Origin: Janthinobacterium agaricidamnosum
Lineage (GTDB): Bacteria > Pseudomonadota > Gammaproteobacteria > Burkholderiales > Burkholderiaceae_D
DNA length: 64,000 bases
NCBI RefSeq assembly: GCF_003667705.1
Contig: NZ_CP033019.1
Location: 186,001-250,000, forward strand
Direction: 5' to 3'
This document shows, piece by piece, positions 44,680-53,339 of the stretch. The notes under the pieces were generated by a model. It saw nothing but the letters and a program-made list of their open reading frames with translations, was not told the DNA's origin and did no database searches. Numbering within the stretch: position 1 is the first letter of the stretch; each line of letters begins with the position of its first letter. The position numbers were made by a program, and so were the translations under genes.

Positions 44680-46329
44680 ATGCGGGTCAATACGCCTATC
44701 ACGCAAAATGAATACGTATTAAATGAAGGCATGACGATTGTTTCCACCACGGATTTACAGGGAAACATCAATTACGCCAATCAGTATTTCATTGAGGTCA
44801 GCGGTTTTTCAGAAATGGAACTGCTGGGTGCGCCACAGAATATCCTGCGTCATCCCGATATGCCGGCTGAAGCGTTTGCCGACCTGTGGGACACCATCAA
44901 GACGGGCATGCCGTGGACCGGCATGGTCAAGAACCGCTGCAAGAATGGTGACTTTTACTGGGTCTTCGCCAATATCACACCCGTCATCGAAAACGGCCGC
45001 CCGATCGGCTATATGTCCGTGCGCACGAAGCCCACGCGCGAGCAGATCAACGAAGCGGCAGCCCTGTATAAAAGTTTTAAAGACGGCAATAGCGCGAACC
45101 TGGCGATCCGCAATGGCCGCGTCGTGCGCCAGGGATGGGCCGCCAAGCTGGCCGAGTGGCGCAAGCTGAGCCTGTCGCAGGACATCGCCCTGCATTGCAT
45201 CATCTTGGGCGTGGTGCTGGCCATCCTTGGCTGCGCCGTGTGGAATATTGACGGCGATACGAGCACGGCCACGCGCAGCTGGCTCAGCGGCGCGGCTGCC
45301 GCCGCCGTGGCGCTGATGCTGTATTTCTGGGCCCATCTGCACAACTCCATCGTCGCGCCGCTGGGCGACGCCATCACGGTGGCGCGCAAGATGGCCGGGG
45401 GCGACTTGACGGGCGTGATCGACAAGGTGCGCGACGATGACATGGGTCAATTGATGGCGGCCTTGCGCCAGACCAATATCAACTTGCACAGCATCATCGG
45501 CGACGTGCGCGCCAACTTCGAGGATATCCGCATCACCACGGCGGAAATCGCCACAGGCAATATGGACTTGTCGAGCCGCACGGAATCGCAGGCGTCCAGC
45601 CTGGAGCAGACGGCGGCCAGCATGGAAGAGTTGACGTCCACCGTGCAAAACAGCGCCGACCACGTGGCCACGGCCAACGACCTGGCGGTGCAGGCGTCGA
45701 CCGTCGCGGCCAGGGGCGGCACCATCGTCAGCGAAGTGGTCACCACGATGGACGAGATCAGCTCGTCGTCGCGCAAGATTCTCGACATCATCGGCTTGAT
45801 CGACGGCATCGCCTTCCAGACGAACATCCTCGCCTTGAACGCGGCCGTGGAAGCGGCGCGCGCAGGCGAGCACGGCCGCGGCTTCGCCGTCGTGGCGGGC
45901 GAGGTACGCAGCCTGGCGCAGCGCTCGGCCACGGCGGCGAAAGAGGTGAAAAACCTGATCGACCATTCGATCGCCACCGTGAATGCGGGCAGCGTGCTGA
46001 CCAGCAATGCGGGCGCCACCATGACGGAAGTGATCGCCTCGGTGGCCCGCGTGACGGAAGTGATGGACGAGATTTCCTCGACCACGCGCGAGCAGAACCA
46101 GGGTATCGGCCAAGTCAACCAGGCCGTGATCCACATGGATGGCATCACGCAACAGAATGCGGCCCTGGTCGAGCAGGCGGCCGCGGCCGCCACCAGCCTG
46201 GCGCAGCGTACGGAGAGCGTGGCCCAGTCGATCGGCATCTTCAAATTGAAGGCCTCGCCCAAGCGCAAGGCTGCCGGCGTGGGGCGTAGCCCCAGCGTTG
46301 CGTCGCGGGCCTTGCTGAAGGCAAGATAA
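44680..46329 (+). CDS. PAS-containing methyl-accepting chemotaxis protein (Aer-like)
   Basis: 549 residues starting at the ATG at 44680, with AGAGGAG six bases upstream. An N-terminal cytosolic PAS domain (about 10-125; [49 protein letters not shown]), two adjacent transmembrane helices (about 170-190 and 205-222), a HAMP-like segment ([20 protein letters not shown]), and the signalling domain with hairpin tip [20 protein letters not shown]. This layout is that of the energy-taxis receptor Aer. No che genes are near, so it must couple to a distant cluster. Confidence 0.93.
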   Translation: MRVNTPITQNEYVLNEGMTIVSTTDLQGNINYANQYFIEVSGFSEMELLGAPQNILRHPDMPAEAFADLWDTIKTGMPWTGMVKNRCKNGDFYWVFANITPVIENGRPIGYMSVRTKPTREQINEAAALYKSFKDGNSANLAIRNGRVVRQGWAAKLAEWRKLSLSQDIALHCIILGVVLAILGCAVWNIDGDTSTATRSWLSGAAAAAVALMLYFWAHLHNSIVAPLGDAITVARKMAGGDLTGVIDKVRDDDMGQLMAALRQTNINLHSIIGDVRANFEDIRITTAEIATGNMDLSSRTESQASSLEQTAASMEELTSTVQNSADHVATANDLAVQASTVAARGGTIVSEVVTTMDEISSSSRKILDIIGLIDGIAFQTNILALNAAVEAARAGEHGRGFAVVAGEVRSLAQRSATAAKEVKNLIDHSIATVNAGSVLTSNAGATMTEVIASVARVTEVMDEISSTTREQNQGIGQVNQAVIHMDGITQQNAALVEQAAAAATSLAQRTESVAQSIGIFKLKASPKRKAAGVGRSPSVASRALLKAR

Positions 46330-46371
46330 TTACCCCAACGGCGAAAGGCTGGGGTCAGTCACTGCGTGACC

Positions 46372-46397
46372 GGAATGCTTCCCATTGGGAGCATTCC
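46372..46397. terminator. hairpin between convergent genes
   Basis: GGAATGC and GCATTCC form the outer stem, with CCC/GGG pairing inside. It lies between the chemoreceptor stop and the BamE-like gene stop, so could terminate either. No long T tract is present. Shorter inverted repeats (CCCCA/TGGGG, GGTCA/TGACC) lie just upstream. Confidence 0.5.
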
Positions 46398-46425
46398 CCC
46401 CCGGGTTTTGTCTGTGGGGTTACTC

Positions 46426-46734
46426 TTACTTCTTCACCCGGTACACGTCCCCGCTGCGCACCTTCTTCACCACCCCATCCCCGCCAAACAGAATCACATA
46501 TTCTCCCGGTGCGCCAGAGGCGGCCGGGTAGGTGTACATCCACACTTCATTGCCGCTGTCGAAACGGATGGCCGTGCTCTCGCCCAGCGCGGCGCGCACC
46601 TGTTCGCGCGTGCTGCTGCCCGGCTGCACCGTCTGTTCCAGGGTGGCGTAAGGCACGTTCTTGCTTGCCTGCAAGGCGCGCGTGCCGGAACAGGCAGCCA
46701 GCAATGCCAGCACGGGAAATACCAGCCACTTCAT
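46426..46734 (-). CDS. small SmpA/OmlA (BamE-like) lipoprotein
   Basis: 102 residues with a lipoprotein signal (MKWLVFPVLALLAACSGTRA, lipobox LAAC) and a BamE-like fold pattern: VQPGSSTREQVRAALGEST, then VWMYTYP and a two-strand end (EYVILFGGDGVVKKVRSG). BamE helps the beta-barrel assembly machine; this shorter protein could be a paralogue rather than BamE itself. Its start overlaps the stop of the upstream gene by four bases (ATGA), so the pair is coupled. Confidence 0.82.
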   Translation of the reverse strand: MKWLVFPVLALLAACSGTRALQASKNVPYATLEQTVQPGSSTREQVRAALGESTAIRFDSGNEVWMYTYPAASGAPGEYVILFGGDGVVKKVRSGDVYRVKK

Positions 46735-47528
46735 GGCGCCACCTCGTCCATATAGTCAAATTCCAGCAGGGTATCGTCGGGCCAGCTGGCATCCCACAGG
46801 GGCGCGTAATACGTGCGGTCGAGCAAGACCTGGCAATCGCAATAGGGCAGCGAGGCGGGCGTCTGCTCGCCGCCCGCATACAGCATGGTGAACGGCAGGG
46901 CCAGGCGCCGCTCCCCATGCACGAGGGTCACGCCGAACAGGGGCCGGTCCGTGAAGAACAGATAATTGCCGTCCGGCTGCGAGCAGACCTTGTCGGTGCT
47001 GTAGAGCATGCTGGACAGCCAGGCGATGATTTGCGGGTCGTTCGAGATCAGGCCCGAATCCATGCCGGCGCGGCATTCCAGGCGCAGGTCGCCCAGGCGC
47101 CGCGTGCCGGGCGGCAAGCCGGGCGTGATGACCTGCGCGCGCCAGCTCATGGTGGTCGCCTTGCGGTTGGCGATCAGCACGGCATCCTCGCGCGCGGCCT
47201 GTGCATTGCGCACGGGGGCAAAGCTGTTGTCCTCGGCCAGCGGCAAGGGGATGCTGACGGTGTCGCCGGCGATGCGCAGCTGCACGCCCGTCATGTCCAC
47301 GCCGGGCTGGCGCGGCAGCAGACGAAAGCGCAGCACGGCCTGCGGCGCCAGCGCATGGTCGCGCTCGAAGCGGTCGACGCCCTGCAGCATCTTGCGATAC
47401 GATTTGTCGACGGGGTCGCGCGTGGCGTCCACCTTGACTTGCGGCACGGGCGCGGTTTGCGCCAGCGCAACAGTGCCATGGAACAGCATTGCCAGCAGGG
47501 GCAGCAGAAGAGGGCGGTAAGTAGGCAT
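46731..47528 (-). CDS. hypothetical secreted protein, 265 aa
   Basis: A signal peptide (MPTYRPLLLPLLAMLFHGTVALAQ) is followed by about 240 residues of mixed beta structure without a recognised domain: VDKSYRKMLQGVDRFERDHA, LRFRLLPRQPGVDMTGVQLR, RRLGDLRLECRAGMDSGLIS and SLPYCDCQVLLDRTYYAPLW. Several Cys residues (ECRAG, KVCSQ, YCDCQ) suggest disulfides in the periplasm. It is coupled to the downstream BamE-like lipoprotein by a four-base overlap, so an envelope role is likely but unproven. Confidence 0.78.
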   Translation of the reverse strand: MPTYRPLLLPLLAMLFHGTVALAQTAPVPQVKVDATRDPVDKSYRKMLQGVDRFERDHALAPQAVLRFRLLPRQPGVDMTGVQLRIAGDTVSIPLPLAEDNSFAPVRNAQAAREDAVLIANRKATTMSWRAQVITPGLPPGTRRLGDLRLECRAGMDSGLISNDPQIIAWLSSMLYSTDKVCSQPDGNYLFFTDRPLFGVTLVHGERRLALPFTMLYAGGEQTPASLPYCDCQVLLDRTYYAPLWDASWPDDTLLEFDYMDEVAP

Positions 47529-47577
47529 GGCTTGATGCTACGCCTTTTTGCGCGGCAGTCACGCACGGGTGGGCCTA

Positions 47578-47937
47578 TCAGTACTCGCTATATTTGCGCG
47601 CGTCGCCGCGCACCTGCTGCGCCGGGTATTTCTGCGCGTTCAGTGCCATCTTTTCCAGCACGGCCGCATGCAGGTCGACGCCGCTCTTGTCGGCCAGGCG
47701 CACCAGATACATCAGCACGTCGGCCAGCTCGTGGCGGATGCCCGTGCGCTTGGCCTCGTCCAGCTCGGCATCCGCGCCCGTGGGCAGCCACTGGTAGTGC
47801 TCGGCCAGTTCCGCCACTTCCACGGACAGGGCCATGGCTAGGTTTTTCGGTGTGTGGAACTGGTCCCAGTCGCGCTCGTCGGCAAAGGCGCGCAGGCGCG
47901 CGCGGATGTCGAGCAGGCTGTCGGATGGGGCGCTCAT
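47578..47937 (-). CDS. MazG-like nucleotide pyrophosphohydrolase
   Basis: 119 residues, single domain, similar in layout to the dCTPase/RS21-C6 branch of MazG-type enzymes: HTPKNLAMALSVEVAELAEH (E-x-x-E metal ligands), then RHELADVLMYLVRLADKSGV (E-x-x-D). These hydrolyse (d)NTPs to monophosphate and pyrophosphate, cleaning the nucleotide pool. Its ATG overlaps the stop of the GNAT gene by four bases. Cytosolic. Confidence 0.88.
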   Translation of the reverse strand: MSAPSDSLLDIRARLRAFADERDWDQFHTPKNLAMALSVEVAELAEHYQWLPTGADAELDEAKRTGIRHELADVLMYLVRLADKSGVDLHAAVLEKMALNAQKYPAQQVRGDARKYSEY

Positions 47938-48395
47938 GTGGCCGCCTGCAGCGGTTTTTCCATGAAGACACTGAACGGATCGTCGCGATAGTCGCCGTAC
48001 GGTCCGCGCCGCTGGTAGCCGTGGCGCGCGTACAGGGCGATAGCCTCGGGCTGGTGGATGCCCGTCTCCAGGGTCAGCAAGCGGCAGCCGCGCGCCAGCG
48101 CCTGTTCTTCCAGCACGGCCAGCAGGCGCTTGGCCAGGCCCAGACCGCGGCTGTCCGGGTGCACATACATGCGCTTGACCTCGCCGAAATCGGGCGTGAC
48201 GACGATGGCGCCGCAGGCGCGCGCCGCACCTGCCGCATCGCGGGCGACGGCAAACAGCAGGGTTTCCGGCGGCAACGATGCCAGGTCCAGCGAGTAGACG
48301 CATTCGGCCGGATACAGCGTTTGTTGATAGGCATCCAGCTCGGCGATCAGGGTTTGCACGTCCGCTTGCTGCGGCGATTCCAGGTGAATTTGCAT
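47934..48395 (-). CDS. GNAT-family N-acetyltransferase
   Basis: 153 residues from the ATG at 48395; an in-frame GTG at 48407 is less likely. The acetyl-CoA binding motif appears as VKRMYVHPDSRGLGLAKRLL (R-G-x-G-x-A), followed by LLTLETGIHQPEAIALYARH and a conserved YxxxGY-like end (ARHGYQRRGPYGDY). The acceptor substrate is unknown. It is the first gene of a two-gene unit with the MazG-like enzyme, overlapping by ATGA. Confidence 0.9.
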   Translation of the reverse strand: MQIHLESPQQADVQTLIAELDAYQQTLYPAECVYSLDLASLPPETLLFAVARDAAGAARACGAIVVTPDFGEVKRMYVHPDSRGLGLAKRLLAVLEEQALARGCRLLTLETGIHQPEAIALYARHGYQRRGPYGDYRDDPFSVFMEKPLQAAT

Positions 48396-48431
48396 GGGGG
48401 AAAGCACGTTGACTGAGATTCCCCCATGGTA

Positions 48432-49871
48432 TCACTGCGGCCGCGCCAGGCGCATCGTCAGGCCGATGGGCGACATCACAAACCCCATCAGTTCCTGCGC
48501 CTCGCCGCCATCGGGCGTGTCGACGCCGGCGATGTCGAAGCTGCCCAGCAGCATGGCCATGGCAATCTTGATTTCCAGCAAGGCCAGGTAGCGGCCCGGG
48601 CACGTGCGCAAGCCGGCGCCGAAGGGCATCGAAGCGCGCTTGTTGTTGGCCTCGCCGCTGTCCGCCAGCCAGCGCTCGGGCTGGAAGGCCAGCGGGTCGG
48701 GAAAGTGCGCATCCGATACGGTGTCGTTGCGCATCACGCACCAGACGAGGGTGCCGGCCGGCACGGCGATGTCGCCGATGACCGTGTCGCGCAGCGCCTC
48801 GACGGGAAGGAAGGGCGCCACCGGCTTCAAGCGCATGGCTTCGCTGGCGCAGGCGCCCAGGTAGTCGAGGCTATCCATCTGCTCGATCGTGAACTGGGCC
48901 GCGTCGGGCGCCAGGCGCCGCACTTCGTCGCGCGCCTTCGCCAGAGTCTGCGGATTGCGCTGCAGCAAATAAATCATCCAGGACACCGTGTTGGCCGTTG
49001 TATCCTCGCCCGCCAGCAGCATGGTCAGCACATTGCCGGCCACGTTGCGGTCCGTCACGCCGCTGCCTTCCAGGTCGGCGGCGGCGATCATGGCTTCGAG
49101 CAGGTTGGGCGGATGCGCGCGGCGCGCCGGGTCGTGCGCCATGCGCGCGCGCGCCTGCTGCACCAAGTCCGCCACGGCGGCGGACAGGGCCGCCACGTCG
49201 CGGTCCAGCCGGCGGTCGATGGGCAGCTTGACATAGCGCCAGTACGGGAACATGGACAGGCTGCGCCGCGCCACGGCGGGCAGGATATCGTCCATGTGGC
49301 GCTGGATCACGTCTTCGCCCGATTCGAGCGTATTGACTTCCGTGCCGAAGGCCAGGCCGGCGATGATGTCGACCGTGTAGCGTTTCAGGTCGCCATCGAG
49401 GTCGATCGCCTGGCCTTGCGTGGCGGCCAGATGCCAGCGCCGCTGCAGGCGCTGCGCCACCGTCACCAGCGCGGGGAAGTAGGCTTTGATGGCGCCGGGC
49501 GCCATGCCGGCCATGACCATGCGGCGCTGGTTGCGCCATTCCGTGCCCTCGGCCAGGAACAGGCCGGGCACGCCGCCCATTTCGTCGGAGACCACCGAAC
49601 TGCTCAGGGGGCGGCGAAACCCGTCGGGCCGGTCGCGCAGCACGGCGCCGACGGCCTCGCTGTCGGCCACCACCAGTACCAGGGTGCGGCCGAACCAGGC
49701 GCGCATGAAGGGGCCGTAGCGCTGTACCCATCGTTCTACGTCGCGGTGGATGCGCGTGAGCTTGAGCTGCAGGCTGTTGCCGACGATGGGCAAGGCGAAG
49801 GGCCCCGGCAGGCGGCGGATCTGGCGCAGGGGCGTGGCGACGGCGGGGGCGGCGTGGTCGAGTGGCGGCAT
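48432..49871 (-). CDS. cytochrome P450
   Basis: 479 residues: proline-rich N-terminus (RRLPGPFALPIVGNSLQL), I-helix motif MLLAGEDTTANT, K-helix ExxR in ASEAMRLKP, and the heme-binding loop MPFGAGLRTCPGRY with the thiolate Cys424. It lacks an N-terminal membrane anchor and is probably soluble. The ATG at 49871 is chosen because CAGGAG lies six bases upstream; the ATG at 49877 would touch that site. No ferredoxin or reductase gene is adjacent. It diverges from an AraC regulator 135 bp away, a likely controller. Confidence 0.94.
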   Translation of the reverse strand: MPPLDHAAPAVATPLRQIRRLPGPFALPIVGNSLQLKLTRIHRDVERWVQRYGPFMRAWFGRTLVLVVADSEAVGAVLRDRPDGFRRPLSSSVVSDEMGGVPGLFLAEGTEWRNQRRMVMAGMAPGAIKAYFPALVTVAQRLQRRWHLAATQGQAIDLDGDLKRYTVDIIAGLAFGTEVNTLESGEDVIQRHMDDILPAVARRSLSMFPYWRYVKLPIDRRLDRDVAALSAAVADLVQQARARMAHDPARRAHPPNLLEAMIAAADLEGSGVTDRNVAGNVLTMLLAGEDTTANTVSWMIYLLQRNPQTLAKARDEVRRLAPDAAQFTIEQMDSLDYLGACASEAMRLKPVAPFLPVEALRDTVIGDIAVPAGTLVWCVMRNDTVSDAHFPDPLAFQPERWLADSGEANNKRASMPFGAGLRTCPGRYLALLEIKIAMAMLLGSFDIAGVDTPDGGEAQELMGFVMSPIGLTMRLARPQ

Positions 49872-50006
49872 GAACATCTCCTGTCGATACGGTAAAAGTA
49901 CGAGGATTGCTTGCAATAATGGCCACACTCTACGCGATTGCGGCCCGTTTGTATTGAACGAATACGACATCGTGCGCGGCCAGAAATTGCCGGTACAATC
50001 GCCGCC

Positions 50007-50873
50007 ATGCCAGCCGCCCCTACGCCCCTGACCCGTTTGATCGCCCCGCGCGCCCCGCGCGCCGCGCTCGCTTCCTGCGTGCGCGCCATCCTCGTGCGCG
50101 ACACCACGGGCTGCGCGCCCTTGCCGCCGGCGCAGCGCCTGAACCGCTTTCCCGCCGCGCCCATGTGCAGCATCGTCTGGACCGTCGCCGGCCACGTGGA
50201 AGCGGCTGCGCCGGGCCTGTCGCTGCCGGACGTGCGCATGCCGCCCGCGCTGTTCGGCGGCCCCCGTTCGTATCCGCTGGTCAGCTACAACCCCGGCCCC
50301 GTGCACTCGTTTGTCGTGATGTTTTATCCGGCCGCCCTGCATGCGTTGACGGGCATATCGATGGATGCCTTGCTGGACCAGTTCCGCCCCCTCGGCGCGC
50401 TGTTCGATGCCGACTGGCTGGCCCTGTCCGACGCCGTGCTGGCCGCGCCGGACGATGCCGCCCGCGTCAGGCTGGTGGAGGATTTTCTCGCGCCGCGCTG
50501 GCTGCTGGCGCGCAAGAATGGCGACCAACCGGCCGGCGCCATCCAGGACTGGGTGCGCCGGCTGGGCGTGCAGGCCGCATCGACGGGCCTGGCCAGCAGC
50601 GCGCGCCATATCGAGCGGCGCATCAAGGCCTGGGCCGGCCAGCCCATGCGCACCTTGCGCCGCATGCGCCGCGCGGAACAACTGTTCCTCGACGAGCGCG
50701 GCGCCATCCTGCAGGGCACGGCGTCATGGTCCGACGTCGCCGCCAGCGGCGGCTACGCCGACCAGGCGCATTTCTGCCGCGAGACGCGCGAAATCACGGG
50801 CTTGAGTCCCACGGAACTGGCGCGCGCCATGAAAGAAGATGAAAGCTACTGGATCTACCGGATATGGGCGTAG
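50007..50873 (+). CDS. AraC-family transcriptional regulator
   Basis: 288 residues from the ATG at 50007. The N-terminal half (RLNRFPAAPMCSIVWTVAGH, ALFGGPRSYPLVSYNPGPVH, VVMFYPAALHALTGISMDAL) resembles the sensory domain common in this AraC subgroup. The C-terminal half is the DNA-binding region (SSARHIERRIKAWAGQPMRT, WSDVAASGGYADQAHFCRET). Divergent orientation with the P450 suggests it regulates that gene. Its TAG stop is the TAG of a REP GTAG head, so the original C-terminus may have been longer or different. Confidence 0.88.
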   Translation: MPAAPTPLTRLIAPRAPRAALASCVRAILVRDTTGCAPLPPAQRLNRFPAAPMCSIVWTVAGHVEAAAPGLSLPDVRMPPALFGGPRSYPLVSYNPGPVHSFVVMFYPAALHALTGISMDALLDQFRPLGALFDADWLALSDAVLAAPDDAARVRLVEDFLAPRWLLARKNGDQPAGAIQDWVRRLGVQAASTGLASSARHIERRIKAWAGQPMRTLRRMRRAEQLFLDERGAILQGTASWSDVAASGGYADQAHFCRETREITGLSPTELARAMKEDESYWIYRIWA

Positions 50874-50965
50874 GTCGGATTAGCTCGTAGAGCGTAATCC
50901 GACAACATTGTTGCAAGACGCTGGTGTCGGATTACGCGAGGCGTTGCCCCGCTAATCCGACCTAC

Positions 50966-51041
50966 CGTCCGCTGTACATTTTGCCCTTGATCAGGCAGCT
51001 TCATGGCGCCTCGTGCCGGGCGCCATCATGGGAAAGCTGGC
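50966..51041 (-). repeat. duplicated ilvB 3' tail, copy 1
   Basis: Starts CGTCCGCTGTACATTTTGCC and runs to GGGAAAGCTGGC. It aligns with 51496-51571 of ilvB with many substitutions. Its minus-strand translation still contains FPMMAPGARHHEA. It shares the variant TTGATCAGGCAGCTTCATGG with copy 3. Confidence 0.87.
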
Positions 51042-51140
51042 GTAGGTCGGATTCGCTCGTAGAGCGTAATCCGACAACCTCGTTGGCGCGGCCGGTGGTG
51101 GTGTCGGATTACGCAGGCGCTGCCCCGCTAATCCGACCTG

Positions 51141-51218
51141 CCGTCCGCTGTACATTTTGCTCTTGGATAAGGTTACTTCATGGTGCCCCGCGCCGGGCGC
51201 CATCATGGGAAAGCTGGC
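51141..51218 (-). repeat. duplicated ilvB 3' tail, copy 2
   Basis: The copy most like the true gene end: TTGGATAAGGTTACTTCATG and GTGCCCCGCGCCGGGCGCCA differ from ilvB at few positions. Minus-strand translation gives FPMMAPGAGHHEVTLSKSKM against the genuine FPMMAPGAGHHEVTLSKGKV. Confidence 0.92.
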
Positions 51219-51318
51219 GTAGGTCGGATGAGCTCGTAGAGCGTAATCCGACAACCTCGTTGGCGCGGCCGGTGGTGGTGTCGGATTACGCGAGGCGTTG
51301 CCCCGCTAATCCGACCTG

Positions 51319-51395
51319 CCGTCCGCTGTACATTTTGCCCTTGATCAGGCAGCTTCATGGCGCCTCGTGCCGGGCGTCATCATGGGAAAGTTGGT
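51319..51395 (-). repeat. duplicated ilvB 3' tail, copy 3
   Basis: Nearly identical to copy 1 rather than to its neighbour copy 2, including the TTGATCAGGCAGCTTCATGG variant, so the array grew by at least one larger duplication or by conversion. Confidence 0.88.
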
Positions 51396-51491
51396 GTAGG
51401 TCGGATTAGCGAGGCTTCGCCTCGCGTAATCCGACAATATTGTTGCAAGACGCTGGTGTCGGATTACGCGGCGTCCCGCCGCTCATCCGAC

Positions 51492-53240
51492 CTACCGTTC
51501 CTTGTACACCTTGCCCTTGGATAAGGTCACTTCATGGTGCCCCGCGCCGGGGGCCATCATGGGGAAGCAGTTTTCCGCGCCGTGCACGCGCACGTCGAGG
51601 AAGTACGGGCCTTCGGACGCCAGGCAGGCGGCCAGTGCCCCGTCGAGTTCCTCGCGCCGGCTCACCGTGTGCGCCTGCCAGCCGAACGCGCGCGCCAGAG
51701 CGACGAAGTCGGGCAGCGCTTCGGTGTAGCTGTGGCTGTAGCGCCCGCCGTGTATCAGTTCCTGCCACTGGCGCACCATGCCCATGTAGCCATTGTTCGA
51801 CAGCACCACTTTCACGGGCAGGCGGTGCTGCACGGCCGTGGCCAGTTCCTGGATATTCATCAGGATCGAGGCGTCGCCGCTGACGCACACGACGCACTTG
51901 TCCGGGTGGGCGATCTGCGCGCCGATGGCGGCCGGCAAGCCATAGCCCATGGTGCCGGCGCCGCCCGAGGTGAGCCAGCGGCGCGGCTGCTCGAAGCGCA
52001 AATGCTGCGCGGCCCACATCTGGTGCTGGCCCACGTCGGTGGAGACGATGGCGTCCCCGCCATTCATGCTGTCCAGCGCTGCCTGCAGCCGCCGCATCAG
52101 CGCCTGCGGCGCGATCACGTCCGGCGTGTCGTCGAACGCCAGCGAGTCCTGCGTGCGCCAGCCGTCGATGCGCTGCCACCACGGCTGGCGGTCCGCCAGC
52201 AATCGTCCGCGCAGCTGCGTCAGCAGGGCATTCAGCACGGGCGCGCAGTCGCCGCGCAGGGCCACGTCGGCGCGCACCACCTTGTGGATCGACGCCGGGT
52301 CGATATCGACGTGGATGACCTTTGCGCCGGGACAAAAGGCGTCCAGCCTGCCCGTCACCCGGTCGTCGAAGCGGGCACCCACGCAGACGATCAGGTCCGC
52401 ATGGTGCATCGCCAGGTTCGCTTCCAGGGTGCCGTGCATGCCCAGCATGCCCAGGAAGGCGGGGTGCGAGGCGGGAAAGGCGCCCAGGCCCAATAAGGTC
52501 AGGGTGCACGGCGCGGCCGCCAGTTTCACCAGTTGTTGAAACGCGGCGCAGGCGGCGGGGCCGGAATTGACGAGGCCCCCGCCGCCATAGAACACGGGCT
52601 GGCGCGCGGCGGCGATCAGGCTGGCGGCCCGTTCAAGATCGGAGGCTGCCGGCATCGGCATCGGGGCCGGCGTGGCAGGGGCCAGCACCGTCGTTTCCCG
52701 CACCGGTGCCAGCTGCAGATCCTTGGGAAAGTCGACCAGCACAGGGCCGGGCCGGCCTTGCGTGGCCTGCGCGTACGCCTCGCGCACGACGGCCGCCGTT
52801 TCCTCTGCCGCGCGGATTTGCCGGTTCCACTTGGTGACGGGGCGCGAAATGCCCAGCGCGTCGCATTCCTGGAAGGCGTTCGTGCCGATGCTGGTGGTAG
52901 CCACCTGGCCGCTGATGCAAATCACGGGGATCGAATCGCACAGGGCGTCGAGCAAGCCCGTGGTGGTATTGCTCATGCCGGGGCCGGACGTGACGAAGAC
53001 GACGCCGGGCCGGCCCGTGCTACGTGCGTAACCTTCGGCCGCGTGCACGGCCGCCTGTTCGTGGCGCACGAGAATATGGCGCAGGCGGGGCTGGGCGTGC
53101 AGCGCGTCGTACAGGGGCAGCACGGCGCCGCCCGGATAGCCGAAGACGGTATCGACGCCCAGCGCCAGCAGGGTGTCGATCAGGGTGCTGGCGCCGTTAT
53201 GCGAGGCGCGCGCGAGGAGGGGAGCTGGATCGGGTTTCAT
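51492..53240 (-). CDS. ilvB: acetolactate synthase large subunit (biosynthetic type)
   Basis: 582 residues with the thiamine-diphosphate enzyme layout: FGYPGGAVLPLYDAL, catalytic Glu in VRHEQAAVHAAEGYAR, the VTSGPGMSNTTTGLLDA loop, FAD-domain region CVGARFDDRVTGRL and the TPP-binding segment SGDASILMNIQELATAVQHR ending in NN. It makes acetolactate for branched-chain amino acids. No small subunit (ilvN) or ilvC follows, so this is an isolated copy, probably regulated by the divergent Lrp protein 99 bp away. The final codon pair and TAG stop come from a REP head, and its 3' end is duplicated three times downstream. Confidence 0.93.
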   Translation of the reverse strand: MKPDPAPLLARASHNGASTLIDTLLALGVDTVFGYPGGAVLPLYDALHAQPRLRHILVRHEQAAVHAAEGYARSTGRPGVVFVTSGPGMSNTTTGLLDALCDSIPVICISGQVATTSIGTNAFQECDALGISRPVTKWNRQIRAAEETAAVVREAYAQATQGRPGPVLVDFPKDLQLAPVRETTVLAPATPAPMPMPAASDLERAASLIAAARQPVFYGGGGLVNSGPAACAAFQQLVKLAAAPCTLTLLGLGAFPASHPAFLGMLGMHGTLEANLAMHHADLIVCVGARFDDRVTGRLDAFCPGAKVIHVDIDPASIHKVVRADVALRGDCAPVLNALLTQLRGRLLADRQPWWQRIDGWRTQDSLAFDDTPDVIAPQALMRRLQAALDSMNGGDAIVSTDVGQHQMWAAQHLRFEQPRRWLTSGGAGTMGYGLPAAIGAQIAHPDKCVVCVSGDASILMNIQELATAVQHRLPVKVVLSNNGYMGMVRQWQELIHGGRYSHSYTEALPDFVALARAFGWQAHTVSRREELDGALAACLASEGPYFLDVRVHGAENCFPMMAPGAGHHEVTLSKGKVYKER

Positions 53241-53339
53241 GGCCTTATTTTCTGCCTGATGCGGCAGAAAAGGCTGCTGGTTTTCTCGTATAGAATGTGG
53301 TATTCAGCAAAATTTGCTGTGAAATAGGGAATTAACGGA

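Larger units (their letters stand above)
50870..51496. repeat. REP array with three duplicated ilvB tails, locus E
   Basis: Eight REPs in alternating orientation form four inverted pairs, starting at 50870, 51042, 51219 and 51396 (plus) with minus partners about 55 bases later. Between pairs lie copies of the last about 76 bases of ilvB, listed separately. The tail-plus-pair period is about 175-178 bp. Stem sequences vary between REPs (GCTCGTAGAGC, GCGAGGCTTCGCCTCGC, GCGGCGTCCCGCCGC) while keeping pairing. The array fills the whole gap between the AraC and ilvB stop codons, both of which lie in REP heads. Confidence 0.93.

Noticed and set aside
50924..51409. 161-aa repetitive plus-strand ORF in repeat locus E
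   Set aside because: Translation of REP and gene-tail DNA; no ribosome site and no composition typical of a protein.
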